Assembly: GCA_009886115.1 (NCBI GenBank)
Contig: VFJJ01000065.1
Coordinates: 1-35,411, forward strand
Direction: 5' to 3'
From: Actinomycetota bacterium
GTDB taxonomy: Bacteria; Actinomycetota; Acidimicrobiia; IMCC26256; VFJJ01
DNA: 35,411 nt
Every line of letters begins with the position of its first letter. The first letter of the stretch is position 1. This document shows positions 14,838-22,948 of this stretch, one piece after another. The translations under genes were made by a program, and so were the position numbers. The notes below the pieces were generated by a model, which did no database searches, had not been told where the DNA came from, and was given only the letters and a program-made list of their open reading frames with translations.

Positions 14838-17800
14838 GGCACCTCATCCAGGTCTCGGGGATCGAACGGGTCGTCGGAACCACCCCGTCCGACGGGAACG
14901 CTGGGAAAGCCGGGCCGGTCGACGTCATCGGGACCGCCCGGCGAGATCGCCGCGCCGGGAGACCCGGTGCCGGGCTCGTCGCCCACCCTGGCGGCGCGCC
15001 CGACAGCCCGGCGCTCGCGGCGAGTCAGCGGCATGTCGGCCCACACCTCGGCGGCTTCTCGATCCTCCGCCGCCAGGGCCGCGGCCTGTTGGCGGCGAAG
15101 GGCCCGGCGACTCTGGCGCTCGACGGCGGCGGGGTCGGTGAGCCCCGCCCGGTCGGCAGCGAGCCGTCGAGCCGTCGCCAACCTCGAAGCGACCCCAACC
15201 CGACGCCGGACCAACCATGCGATCAGCACCCAGAGCACGATCTGGGCCGTCACCAGCCAGCGCTGCGTCGACGGCACGTCGTAGGCGACGGTGACCATCC
15301 CGCCCTCAGGGACATCGAACCCGTTGATCAGCCCGAGCACCCGCTCGGGCGCCACCGAACGCCCGCCGACCGTCGCTCGCCATCGGTCGTCGTAGCGCTC
15401 CGACAGGAGCACCGCACTCGGGTTGACCGGACCGCTCACCTCGAGTCGATCGCCCGCGGGGAGCGCAGCCACGACACGTTGCAGGTCGAGACCGGTGGCG
15501 TCGAGGAGCCCCGAAGCAACGAGCGCCGGGAGCTCCTCACGCACGAGGCTGCCTCGGATCGGGGCGGCGGCCTCGTTGCGCCACACCCGGGCGCCCGTGA
15601 CCGACAACGCGGTGAGGTCGGTCTGGCGGCCGAGCGCAGCTGCCAACGGGAGCTCACCATCGCGTGCCCCTTCGACCTGAGGATGCGGCCCGTCGGGGAT
15701 GACGATGTAGCGGACGGCCATGGGTGCGAGCAGATGACCGAGCCGGGTCGTGCGGTCGGCGGTGACGAGCACCAGCGCATCCTCGAGCGACTGCGACGAC
15801 TTCGCGGCCGAGGCCGGGAACAGATCGCGAGCATCGAGGACACCGTCGCGCGTGAACGTGTAGGCCAGCTCACCGTAGGTGAGCTGGGGATCGCCGGGGA
15901 GGTCCTCGGGTCTCCCTGCCCACAGCACACGGAAGTGCCCGTCGGTCTCGACATCGGAGCGCATCCAGGCCAGGGCCCGGTCCCAGTCGCGCGTGGGGAG
16001 GTCGAAGCGCCCGCCGGCCAGCGACGCCACGAACGGCAGCGATCCGACGAAGGTCGCTCCGACCATGAGCGCCGCCAGCAGCTGGCGCCAGCTGAACGAC
16101 CGACGCTGGATCTCGTCGACGAAGACCGCCATCCCCGTGCCGACGGCGAGCGCCACACCCACCGCTGCGATGACGAGCGGCACCTCGGGAGCCGGCCAGG
16201 CAACGACGAACCAGTCCTGGCCGGGTATCCAGGCGCCAGCCCAGCCGGCCAGGGCCAGGAGCCAGGCCCGGCCTGCCCAGGCGACCCGCCAACCCGATCC
16301 GAGCGCCAGCGGGAGCAGCCCCACGGCGAACACGGCGAAGACGAGACGGCCACCCGAGGCCGGACCCGAGTCGAAGCTCATGACCGCCTGCGCGTCGAGC
16401 CGGGGGTGGAAGATGACCCCGAGCAAACCCCCGTCGGGATCGGGATCGACGAGCGAGAGCGACCAGGGCAACAGGAGCAGGGCGCCGAGCGCGGAGCCGG
16501 CGATCGCCACGAGCAAGCCCCGCATCGCACCCACCACGCCACCCGTCACCAGCGAGGCCACGACGAGCACGGCAGCGATCGCCGGCACGAGAACGAGCAC
16601 CGGGGGGCACAGCGCGCCCGACACCGCCACGAGCAGGCCCAGGGTGAGCACCATGCGGCGGATCTCGGGTCGCCGTCCGTCGGCGAACTCCGACCCGACG
16701 AACGGCACCACGCCGCCGGCCCTGATGACCCGCTCGACGAGGAAGGGCGCTGCGGCGAACAGCACGATGGCGCCCAGGCGCCCGTTGGCGATCGCGTTCC
16801 GGCTCACCGGCAGCGCCGCGTAGGTGACGGCGGCGGTGATGGCCGGCCAGGGCCCCGGGGAGAGCGGCCGTGAGAGCCTGAACGCGCCCAAGGCGCCGAT
16901 CGGGATCGTCCCGACGACGAGCAGGGTGCGAGCAAGTGCCGGATGGTCGCCGACCACGAAGGTCAGCAGGCCCATCAACCCGAACGCGGGGGCGGCCGGT
17001 ACCGAGGCCCCCAAACCGCTGAAGCGCCATGGCGATGTGAACGTGTCGAACAGGCTTCCGGCGTCGGGCCAGGGGGTGAGCGAGCCGACGGCGGGAACCG
17101 TTCCGCTGATCAGGTGGCGCGCGCCCAGGCCCACCAACGCCAACAGGAGCAGGAACACCGCCACGACCGGCTCGCGCATGCCCGATGTCGCCGATGTGGC
17201 GACCCCCCGACGGAGGTTGTCGAAGGCCCGCACGCGCGACTCGTCGGCGAAGCGGGTCGTGAGCAGCGAGCGCAGCCGGGTCGTGCTGCGAACCTGCAAC
17301 GAGCGCAACTCGCGGTCGGGGACGTGCCGCTGCCGCTGGACGATCCGCCGCAGCTTGAGGGTCCCCCGGATGTTCCGGGTGTTCCACGTCCACGCCCCGA
17401 GGCGGGCCCCGGCCTCGCCGAAACGCCCGATGACGACCAGGCGGAGCACGGCCAAGATGCTGAGCAGGAGGTACTGCGGGATGACCGCGAGCAGGCTGAG
17501 CGGTGACTGCACCTTGAGCAGGACCCGGAGCCGGCTGCGATACCGGTGGGCGTTGTCCGAGCGCTTGGCCGTGGTGCGGATCGAGGTCGCCCCGAGGTGG
17601 CGGGCGAAGGCGTCGGGAGCGACGATCACCCGTCCACCCATCAGCCGGGTCCGCCAGCACAGGTCGGCGTCGGCAACCCGATGGTGGAGCTTGGGGTCCA
17701 TCCCACCGATCTCGGCGAAGAGATCGGCGCGGACGAGCATGGCTGCCGCCGGGACGAAGAACACGTCGCGCACCGCGTCGTGCTGCTCCTGGTCGACCTC

Positions 17801-18508
17801 GCCAGGTTCGATCCCCGACCAGGGCACGGCGAACTTGTCGATCGACAAGCCCACTTGCAACAGCACCTCGGGCCGGGCGAAATTGACGAGCTTGGGCCCG
17901 ACCACGGCGGCGTTCGAACGGAACGCCTCTTCGACCATGAGTCGAACGGCCCCCGCCCCGAGGACCACGTCGTCGTGGCAGACCAGGAGAAACGTCGCCC
18001 CCTCGACCGACCGGGCGCCCTGGTTCACCGCCTGGGCAAACGAGAGGGTCTCGGGGAAGCGCACGATGAACGCCCCCGGAAGGATTCCCGCCACGAGCTC
18101 GGACGGGTCGGAGAAGCTGCCGTTGTCGACGACGAGCACCGTGAGATTCGGGTAGTCCTGGGTGGCGATGCCGGTCAACGCCTCGGTGAACCAGGGCCCG
18201 GGATCATGGGCCACCACGACGAGCACGACGGCCGGAGCCACGACGGACGCGTCCTCGGCGATCTCCGGCACGCGTTCCGGGGCGCTCTCGATGGCACGCG
18301 CCTCTGGGGCGTCCGGCGCCGCACCGGCGGAAACGGGATCGGGAGCAGTGGTGGGACCGGGCGCGGGCTCCTCTCGGCTCTCGAGGCCGAGGGCATCGAG
18401 GTCGGAAGAGTCCGTGTCGTCGTCGCTGGGCGCGAACGACCCGGGTTCCGGGAGCGACGGCTCCGGTGACCCCGGATCAGCCGGCCGCTCGGGATCCGTT
18501 GCGTCCAT
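14834..18508 (-). CDS. GT2 glycosyltransferase fused to a large multi-span membrane domain
   Basis: 1224 residues from the ATG at 18508. Residues 1-90 are acidic and Pro-rich. A GT-A fold GT2 domain follows with VVVAHDPG (97-104), VVDNGS (126-131), a CHDDV acidic motif (177-181) and a later DADLCWRTR motif. From about residue 450 to the C-terminus there are many hydrophobic spans around a large extracytoplasmic region, ending in a basic cytoplasmic tail with heptad-like Arg/Ala/Glu-rich helices. The layout resembles the very large actinobacterial wall glycosyltransferases in which a cytoplasmic GT-A enzyme is joined to a GT-C-like half. The sugar is unknown. The start has no Shine-Dalgarno but has TAGGCT (minus strand, 18525-18520) 11 bases upstream. 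It is first in an operon with the DUF5719-like and thioredoxin-like genes. Confidence 0.85.
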   Translation of the reverse strand: MDATDPERPADPGSPEPSLPEPGSFAPSDDDTDSSDLDALGLESREEPAPGPTTAPDPVSAGAAPDAPEARAIESAPERVPEIAEDASVVAPAVVLVVVAHDPGPWFTEALTGIATQDYPNLTVLVVDNGSFSDPSELVAGILPGAFIVRFPETLSFAQAVNQGARSVEGATFLLVCHDDVVLGAGAVRLMVEEAFRSNAAVVGPKLVNFARPEVLLQVGLSIDKFAVPWSGIEPGEVDQEQHDAVRDVFFVPAAAMLVRADLFAEIGGMDPKLHHRVADADLCWRTRLMGGRVIVAPDAFARHLGATSIRTTAKRSDNAHRYRSRLRVLLKVQSPLSLLAVIPQYLLLSILAVLRLVVIGRFGEAGARLGAWTWNTRNIRGTLKLRRIVQRQRHVPDRELRSLQVRSTTRLRSLLTTRFADESRVRAFDNLRRGVATSATSGMREPVVAVFLLLLALVGLGARHLISGTVPAVGSLTPWPDAGSLFDTFTSPWRFSGLGASVPAAPAFGLMGLLTFVVGDHPALARTLLVVGTIPIGALGAFRLSRPLSPGPWPAITAAVTYAALPVSRNAIANGRLGAIVLFAAAPFLVERVIRAGGVVPFVGSEFADGRRPEIRRMVLTLGLLVAVSGALCPPVLVLVPAIAAVLVVASLVTGGVVGAMRGLLVAIAGSALGALLLLPWSLSLVDPDPDGGLLGVIFHPRLDAQAVMSFDSGPASGGRLVFAVFAVGLLPLALGSGWRVAWAGRAWLLALAGWAGAWIPGQDWFVVAWPAPEVPLVIAAVGVALAVGTGMAVFVDEIQRRSFSWRQLLAALMVGATFVGSLPFVASLAGGRFDLPTRDWDRALAWMRSDVETDGHFRVLWAGRPEDLPGDPQLTYGELAYTFTRDGVLDARDLFPASAAKSSQSLEDALVLVTADRTTRLGHLLAPMAVRYIVIPDGPHPQVEGARDGELPLAAALGRQTDLTALSVTGARVWRNEAAAPIRGSLVREELPALVASGLLDATGLDLQRVVAALPAGDRLEVSGPVNPSAVLLSERYDDRWRATVGGRSVAPERVLGLINGFDVPEGGMVTVAYDVPSTQRWLVTAQIVLWVLIAWLVRRRVGVASRLATARRLAADRAGLTDPAAVERQSRRALRRQQAAALAAEDREAAEVWADMPLTRRERRAVGRAARVGDEPGTGSPGAAISPGGPDDVDRPGFPSVPVGRGGSDDPFDPRDLDEVP

Positions 18509-18680
18509 GAGGAACCCGGAGCCTACCGCCACACGGGCCCGAAGCCCCGGCACCGGGCCCACGCCAGCCACGCGGTCCTCGCCCAGCGAGCGCTTGGCCA
18601 CCGAGCTCGGAGGGCGGCTCGGCACACGGGCCGTGTCGGCGATACGGTGATCGAACCGCTAACACCTCCAGGAGGACGTC
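18509..18680. promoter_or_regulatory. Divergent promoter region
   Basis: A 172-base intergenic region between two divergent genes. On the minus strand TAGGCT (18525-18520) is a -10-like box for the glycosyltransferase fusion. On the plus strand TACGGT (18643-18648) is -10-like, and AGGAGG at about 18672-18677 precedes the ATG at 18681. No clear operator palindrome was seen. Confidence 0.45.
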
Positions 18681-19238
18681 ATGAGCACGCAGCCGTTGCA
18701 GCAGGCCATCGCCACCACCCGAAACGTCCTCGTCGGTGTGGCCACCGACCAGATGACCCTCGAAACGCCCTGCGCATCGTGGAAGGTCCGCGAGCTGATC
18801 AACCACATCGTGGGCGCCCAGTACTTCTTCGTCGCGGGTGTCGAGGGCGCACCTCCGGCCGGCGGCGACACCGACTACGCCGCGGGCGACTACATCGCCG
18901 CATTCGACGCTGCGAGCGCCGCGTGCCTCGGCGTGTTCTCGACCGAAGGCGTCATGCAGAAGATGCTCACGCTCCCCTTCGGCGCCATGCCGGGCGCGGC
19001 CTTCCTCGGTCTGGCGACGACCGACACGTTCGTGCACGGCTGGGACCTGGCCCAGGCGACGGGCCAGCCGACCGACCTGGATCCTGAGCTGGCGGGGGCG
19101 CTGCTCGCGCAGTCGAAGATGGCTATCCAGGACGCGTTCCGAGGGCCCGAGGGCGCACCGTTCGGACCAGAGCAGCACGCGCCGGCCGGCGCCAGCGTCG
19201 CCGACCAGCTCGCGGCCTTCCTGGGTCGCAAGGTCTGA
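18681..19238 (+). CDS. TIGR03086-type DinB-superfamily metal-binding protein
   Basis: 185 residues in the mycothiol-dependent maleylpyruvate isomerase-like branch of the DinB fold. The N-terminal signature TPCASWKVRELINHIVGAQ (29-47) carries His42, and TTDTFVHGWDLA (113-124) carries Asp115 and His119. These three fit the His / acidic-x3-His metal triad of the family. Such proteins are likely thiol-dependent transferases using mycothiol in actinobacteria; the substrate is unknown. AGGAGG with good spacing sets the start at 18681, in contrast to the Shine-Dalgarno-free genes nearby. It diverges from the glycosyltransferase fusion, and nothing in the context ties it to wall synthesis. Confidence 0.85.
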   Translation: MSTQPLQQAIATTRNVLVGVATDQMTLETPCASWKVRELINHIVGAQYFFVAGVEGAPPAGGDTDYAAGDYIAAFDAASAACLGVFSTEGVMQKMLTLPFGAMPGAAFLGLATTDTFVHGWDLAQATGQPTDLDPELAGALLAQSKMAIQDAFRGPEGAPFGPEQHAPAGASVADQLAAFLGRKV

Positions 19239-19269
19239 TCAGCACCCCGTCGAGCGCGTGACCGAGGCA

Positions 19270-19275
19270 TAGGAT
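19270..19275 (+). promoter_or_regulatory. Candidate -10 box for a leaderless transcript
   Basis: TAGGAT ends seven bases before the GTG at 19283, with no Shine-Dalgarno between. It supports GTG 19283 as the start of the small unknown gene. Confidence 0.45.
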
Positions 19276-19282
19276 CCGGGGC

Positions 19283-19525
19283 GTGGACGAGCGCATCGAG
19301 CATCTGTGCCGCGACTCGGCCTACACGGCCCTGGGACTTGCCGTGCTGGCCTTCCAACGTCTCCAGGTCGAGCGTCGGGGGCTCGAGTCGCGGCTGCGAG
19401 CATCGTGCGACGCGGCGTCGGCGGGTTCGCTCGTCGACGACCTGGTCGCGCGAGTGATCCCGGTCGGACAGGAGCTGTTCCGGGCCGTCGCCCGTGCGAG
19501 CGGGGCGTCGGGCCAGCGCGACTGA
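19283..19525 (+). CDS. Small helical protein of unknown function
   Basis: 80 residues beginning with GTG (VDERIEHLCRDSAY). I do not recognise a family. It is predicted to be almost entirely helical, with Leu/Ala/Arg spacing (ALGLAVLAFQRLQVERRGLESRL) that could form an amphipathic helix or a coiled-coil pair, and an Arg/Ala-rich C-terminus. It has two Cys and no membrane span. It lies between the DinB-type gene and cofD on the same strand with its own apparent -10 box. Coding status rests on codon pattern, promoter placement and fit in the gap; a missed DUF family is possible. Confidence 0.55.
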   Translation: MDERIEHLCRDSAYTALGLAVLAFQRLQVERRGLESRLRASCDAASAGSLVDDLVARVIPVGQELFRAVARASGASGQRD

Positions 19526-19561
19526 TCGGCGGCGGATGGCCTCGGCGGCGGGGCCCACGCC

Positions 19562-19567
19562 TACGCT
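19562..19567 (+). promoter_or_regulatory. Candidate -10 box for leaderless cofD
   Basis: TACGCT ends six bases before the cofD ATG at 19574. There is no Shine-Dalgarno, so a leaderless message is likely. Confidence 0.45.
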
Positions 19568-19573
19568 CCCGAC

Positions 19574-20512
19574 ATGCTCGCCGTGCTCGCCGGAGGAGTC
19601 GGTGCGGCCCGGTTCCTCCGGGGCCTGGTCCAGATCGTGCCGACCGATGAGATCGTGGTCGTCGTCAACACCGGCGACGACGACGTCTTCCATGGCCTGC
19701 ACGTCTCGCCCGACATCGACACGATCACCTACACGCTCGGCAACGGCATCAACCCCGACACGGGGTGGGGCCTGGCCGGCGACACCTTCCGTGTCCTCGG
19801 GGCGCTCGAACGATACGGCGCGCCCACCTGGTTCCGGCTCGGCGACGCCGATCTGGCGACGCACCTGTACCGGACCGAACGGCTGGCCAGCGGCTCGACG
19901 CTCTCGGAGGTGACAGCCGACATCGCTCGGGCCTGGGGCCTGGGCTTCACGGTCGTGCCGATGAGTGACGATCCGATCGCGACCCGCCTGTCGACCCCGG
20001 ACGGCGAGGAGCTGCGGATGCAGGAGTGGTTCGTGCAGCTCCGGGCCGGGCCCGAGGTCACTGCCGTGCGATTCGAGGGAGCGGCGACGGCACGTGCGGC
20101 CCCCGGTGTCATCGAGGCGTTGCGCGAGGCCGAGGCCATCGTGGTGTGCCCGTCGAACCCGATCATCTCGATCGGCCCGATCCTCGCGGTGCCGGGCGTG
20201 CTCGAGGCCCTCCAGGCCCGCCGGGCGCGCGTCGTCGGGGTGAGCCCGATCATCGCCGGGGCCACGGTGAAAGGACCGGCCGACCGTCTGTTGCGTTCAC
20301 TCGGGCACGAGGTCTCGTGCGTGGGGGTGGCCCGGCTGTTCAGCGCTTGGTGCTCGACGCTGGTCATCGACGAGGCCGACGAGGCCCGGGCCCCCCAGGT
20401 CGCCGCCGTCGGGACGAGCGCCGTGGTCGCTCCGACCCTCATGACCGGACCGGCCGAAGCGGCGGCGCTGGCACGGGTCGTGCTCGACGCCGTCGGGATC
20501 GCGCACACGTGA
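19574..20512 (+). CDS. cofD: 2-phospho-L-lactate transferase (CofD/FbiA)
   Basis: 312 residues. The enzyme joins the deazaflavin Fo to a phospholactate or phosphoenolpyruvate-type donor to give (dehydro)F420-0. The glycine-rich N-terminus AVLAGGVGAARFLRG (3-17), VNTGDDDVFHGLHVSPDID, WGLAGDTF and the GGxSPIIAG-like VGVSPIIAGATVKGP match CofD/FbiA. A later CPSNPIISIGPIL segment is also typical. It is followed 31 bases later by cofE, as fbiA-fbiB are in mycobacteria. The Fo synthase and the guanylyltransferase (fbiC, fbiD/cofC) are not in the window. Confidence 0.95.
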   Translation: MLAVLAGGVGAARFLRGLVQIVPTDEIVVVVNTGDDDVFHGLHVSPDIDTITYTLGNGINPDTGWGLAGDTFRVLGALERYGAPTWFRLGDADLATHLYRTERLASGSTLSEVTADIARAWGLGFTVVPMSDDPIATRLSTPDGEELRMQEWFVQLRAGPEVTAVRFEGAATARAAPGVIEALREAEAIVVCPSNPIISIGPILAVPGVLEALQARRARVVGVSPIIAGATVKGPADRLLRSLGHEVSCVGVARLFSAWCSTLVIDEADEARAPQVAAVGTSAVVAPTLMTGPAEAAALARVVLDAVGIAHT

Positions 20513-20543
20513 GAGGCCGAGATCCGATGCGTCGGAGCGACCG

Positions 20544-21251
20544 ATGACCGAGCTGCGCATCTTCCCCGTCGCCGGTATCGGCGAGATCAGGCCCGACGAC
20601 GACCTGGCCCAGATCATCGCCGATGCGGCCGAGCAGGCCGCCACCCCGCTCGCCGACGGCGACTGCCTGGTGGTGACGCAGAAGATCGTGTCGAAGGCCG
20701 AGGGCCGTCTCGTCGCCGTCGACCACGACGACCTGGGGGCCCGAGCGGCGCTGGTCGAAGCCGAATCGGCCCGGATCGTCCGACGGCGAGGCGACCTCAT
20801 CATCAGCGAGACCCGCCACGGGTTCGTGTGCGCCAACGCCGGGATCGACCTCTCCAACGTCGAGCTGGGCTACGCGGCGCTGCTCCCGCTCGATCCCGAC
20901 TTCTCGGCGCACCGCATCCGGCAGCGGCTCGGCCAGCGCGGCCTCCGGGTGGCCGTGATCATCTCCGACACCTTCGGTCGCCCCTGGCGGACCGGCGTCA
21001 CCGACGTCGCCATCGGGGTGAGCGGGCTCGTCGCCGTGCTCGACCTGCGGGGGACCGCCGACGCCCAGGGTCGCATCCTGCAGGTGACCGAGGTCTGCCT
21101 GGCCGACGAGGTCGCCTCCGCCGCGGAGTTGGTGATGGGCAAGGCCCTGGGCCACCCGGCAGCGGTGGTCCGCGGCCTCGATCCCTCGTTCTTCGGCGAC
21201 GGCCGAGCCGCCGACATCGTGCGACCCCCCGCCGAGGACCTCTTCCGCTGA
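20544..21251 (+). CDS. cofE: Coenzyme F420-0:L-glutamate ligase (CofE, stand-alone)
   Basis: 235 residues. It adds gamma-linked glutamates to F420-0 using GTP. Motifs include VVTQKIVSKAEGR (43-55), RHGFVCANAGIDLSN, ISDTFGRPWRTGVTDVAIGVSG and a C-terminal hydrophobic/basic end. It aligns with the N-terminal half of mycobacterial FbiB but stops before the nitroreductase-like domain that FbiB carries, so a separate dehydro-F420 reductase would be needed if the donor is phosphoenolpyruvate. GGAG lies about nine bases before the ATG at 20544. It is downstream of cofD and ends before a toxin-antitoxin pair. Confidence 0.95.
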   Translation: MTELRIFPVAGIGEIRPDDDLAQIIADAAEQAATPLADGDCLVVTQKIVSKAEGRLVAVDHDDLGARAALVEAESARIVRRRGDLIISETRHGFVCANAGIDLSNVELGYAALLPLDPDFSAHRIRQRLGQRGLRVAVIISDTFGRPWRTGVTDVAIGVSGLVAVLDLRGTADAQGRILQVTEVCLADEVASAAELVMGKALGHPAAVVRGLDPSFFGDGRAADIVRPPAEDLFR

Positions 21252-21286
21252 CACCGGACGCACTCGACTCATCCGGGCAGTTCAAA

Positions 21287-21302
21287 CCCGGTCCTGGCCG
21301 GG
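21287..21302. other. Hairpin CCCGG-6 nt-CCGGG between cofE and the antitoxin gene
   Basis: A 5-bp stem with loop TCCTGG, 35 bases after the cofE stop and just upstream of the antitoxin -10 box. It could be a weak terminator for the F420 genes or part of an operator bound by the antitoxin. Position is its only support. Confidence 0.35.
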
Positions 21303-21313
21303 CTAAGTTGTGA

Positions 21314-21319
21314 TATTCT
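21314..21319 (+). promoter_or_regulatory. Candidate -10 box for the antitoxin gene
   Basis: TATTCT lies in the only AT-rich patch nearby and ends six bases before the ATG at 21326, with no Shine-Dalgarno. A leaderless antitoxin message with promoter-proximal autoregulation fits known Phd-type systems. Confidence 0.5.
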
Positions 21320-21325
21320 CCGTCC

Positions 21326-21583
21326 ATGACGGCCCACATCGTGAACACGCACGAGGCCAAGAGCCGACTGTCGGAACTCATCCGAGAAGCCGAGGAGGGC
21401 CGCGATGTCATCGTGGCCAGGAACGGTCGGCCGGTGGCGAAGATCATCCCCTGGCCGCCGGCTCGACCGGCGCGGGTGTCGGGCTCCTGGGCCGGTCGGG
21501 TCGAGTACCTGTCGGACGTGGTCGGCCCCGACGACGAGGTCGCAACGCTGGTGTGCGACTCGGCTCAGCGCGATCTGCCGTGA
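21326..21583 (+). CDS. Phd/YefM-family antitoxin
   Basis: 85 residues. The N-terminus HIVNTHEAKSRLSELIREAEEGRDVIVARNGRPVAKIIP (4-42) is the standard Phd/YefM DNA-binding fold. The C-terminal tail (43-85) is Pro/Trp/Asp-containing and probably folds on the toxin. The antitoxin should bind the PIN toxin and repress its own promoter. Its TGA stop overlaps the toxin GTG start as GTGA (21580-21583), so the toxin would be made by translational coupling. Confidence 0.92.
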   Translation: MTAHIVNTHEAKSRLSELIREAEEGRDVIVARNGRPVAKIIPWPPARPARVSGSWAGRVEYLSDVVGPDDEVATLVCDSAQRDLP

Positions 21584-21960
21584 GGCTGCTCATCGACAGC
21601 CACGTGGCGTTGTGGTGGCTCGACGACCATCTCTCACTCGGAGCAACGTGTCGGGCGAGTCTCCAGTCTGCCGACGAGGTGTTCTTCTCCGCGGTCACGC
21701 CGTGGGAGTTGGGGATCAAGCGGGCGCTGGGAAAGGTCGTGTTCCCCGACTCGCTCGGCGATGCGCTCGAAGCCGCGGGTTTCGTGCCGCTGTCGATCTC
21801 CGTGGCCCACGCCGAACGGGCCCCGGGGTTGGAGCAGCATCATCACGATCCCTTCGACCGACTGCTCGTGGCCCAAGCTCAGCTCGAGTCCCTCGTGCTG
21901 GTCACGGCCGATCGAGCGTTGCGGCCCTACGACATCGAGATGCTCGACGCCCGTCTCTGA
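21580..21960 (+). CDS. PIN-domain toxin (VapC-like RNase)
   Basis: 126 residues from the GTG at 21580. PIN-domain acidic residues are present in order: Asp6 (LLIDSH), Glu43 (TPWELGIK), Asp93 (HHDPFDRLLVAQA) and Asp111 (LVTADRAL). Proteins with the DPFDRLLVAQA block belong to the PIN toxins paired with Phd-type antitoxins and cut RNA, often tRNA. All catalytic positions look intact. The pair sits where the plus-strand F420 genes meet the minus-strand sugar genes, a plausible insertion point. The toxin stop is 28 bases from the convergent epimerase stop. Confidence 0.92.
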   Translation: MRLLIDSHVALWWLDDHLSLGATCRASLQSADEVFFSAVTPWELGIKRALGKVVFPDSLGDALEAAGFVPLSISVAHAERAPGLEQHHHDPFDRLLVAQAQLESLVLVTADRALRPYDIEMLDARL

Positions 21961-21988
21961 CCCGACCAGGGCTACGAGGCAGCGGCGT

Positions 21989-22933
21989 TCACCCCTTGTG
22001 CGTCTTGAAGTGCTCGATGGTCTGACGCAGGCCGTCCTCGAGCGTCGTGAACGGCTTCCACCCCAGGTGCACCTCGGCCCGGTGCGGATCGAGCGCCGAG
22101 CGCAACAGCTCACCGGTGCGAGCGCCGGCGTAGCGCGCCGGCTCCTTGTAGCCCATCACCTGCGCCATGGTGTCGTAGAGCGTCTGCACCGAGGTCTCCT
22201 CCCCGGTCCCGATGTTGAAGAGGAGCGCGTCACCCCGCTCGACGGCCCGCACGAGCGAATCGACGACATCGTCGACGAACACGAAGTCGCGCGTCTGCTG
22301 ACCGTCACCGAAGATCGTGGGACGTTCGCGTGCGAGCATCTTCCCAGCGAAGATCGAGACCACGCCGGCCTCGCCGTGCGGATCCTGCCGGGGTCCGTAC
22401 ACGTTGGCGAAGGCCATCGCCGAATACGCGAGACCGTGGATCTCGCGATAGAAGTGCGCGTAGTCGGACAGCACCTTCTTGGCGATCCCGTAGGGCGAGA
22501 TCGGCCGCTGCGGATGGCCCTCCCGGGTCGGGATCTCCTCGGGCGTGCCGTAGATCGTGCCGCCCGAGCTGGCGAAGACGACCTTGCGGGTCCCGGCGGC
22601 GAGCGCTCCCTGGAACACGTTGAGCGAGCCGATGATGTTCACCTCGGCGTCGAACACGGGGCGGCTGATCGAGACTCTCACGTCGGCTTGTGCCGCGAGG
22701 TGGAAGATGACCTCCGGCTTGCGATGCGCCACCAGATCGACCACCCCCGGCGATCGGATGTCCATGCGGTGGAACGAGAATCGCCGCGAGCGATCGGTGC
22801 GGGCCTCAGCCAGGTTCGCCAACGACCCCGTTGAGAGATCGTCGACCACGTCGACCTCGTGACCCTCGGCGAGGAGCCGGTCGACGAGCGTCGACCCGAT
22901 GAATCCGGCTCCTCCAGTGACCATCGTGCGCAC
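21989..22933 (-). CDS. NAD-dependent sugar epimerase/dehydratase (GalE-like)
   Basis: 314 residues, extended SDR fold. GGAGFIGS (NAD loop, residues 7-14), VVDDLSTG, FHLAAQADVR, the SSGGTIYG catalytic Ser/Thr region and YGIAK (Tyr-x3-Lys) are all present, then NVYGPRQDPHGEAGVVSIF typical of UDP-glucose/UDP-GlcNAc 4-epimerases. The exact sugar cannot be read from sequence. The start is the GTG at 22933, with GAGGGGG about eight bases upstream; an ATG three codons later is the alternative. It follows the nucleotidyltransferase gene by 15 bases and is the last gene of the sugar run. Confidence 0.88.
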   Translation of the reverse strand: MRTMVTGGAGFIGSTLVDRLLAEGHEVDVVDDLSTGSLANLAEARTDRSRRFSFHRMDIRSPGVVDLVAHRKPEVIFHLAAQADVRVSISRPVFDAEVNIIGSLNVFQGALAAGTRKVVFASSGGTIYGTPEEIPTREGHPQRPISPYGIAKKVLSDYAHFYREIHGLAYSAMAFANVYGPRQDPHGEAGVVSIFAGKMLARERPTIFGDGQQTRDFVFVDDVVDSLVRAVERGDALLFNIGTGEETSVQTLYDTMAQVMGYKEPARYAGARTGELLRSALDPHRAEVHLGWKPFTTLEDGLRQTIEHFKTHKG

Positions 22934-22948
22934 AGCGTGTCCCCCTCG

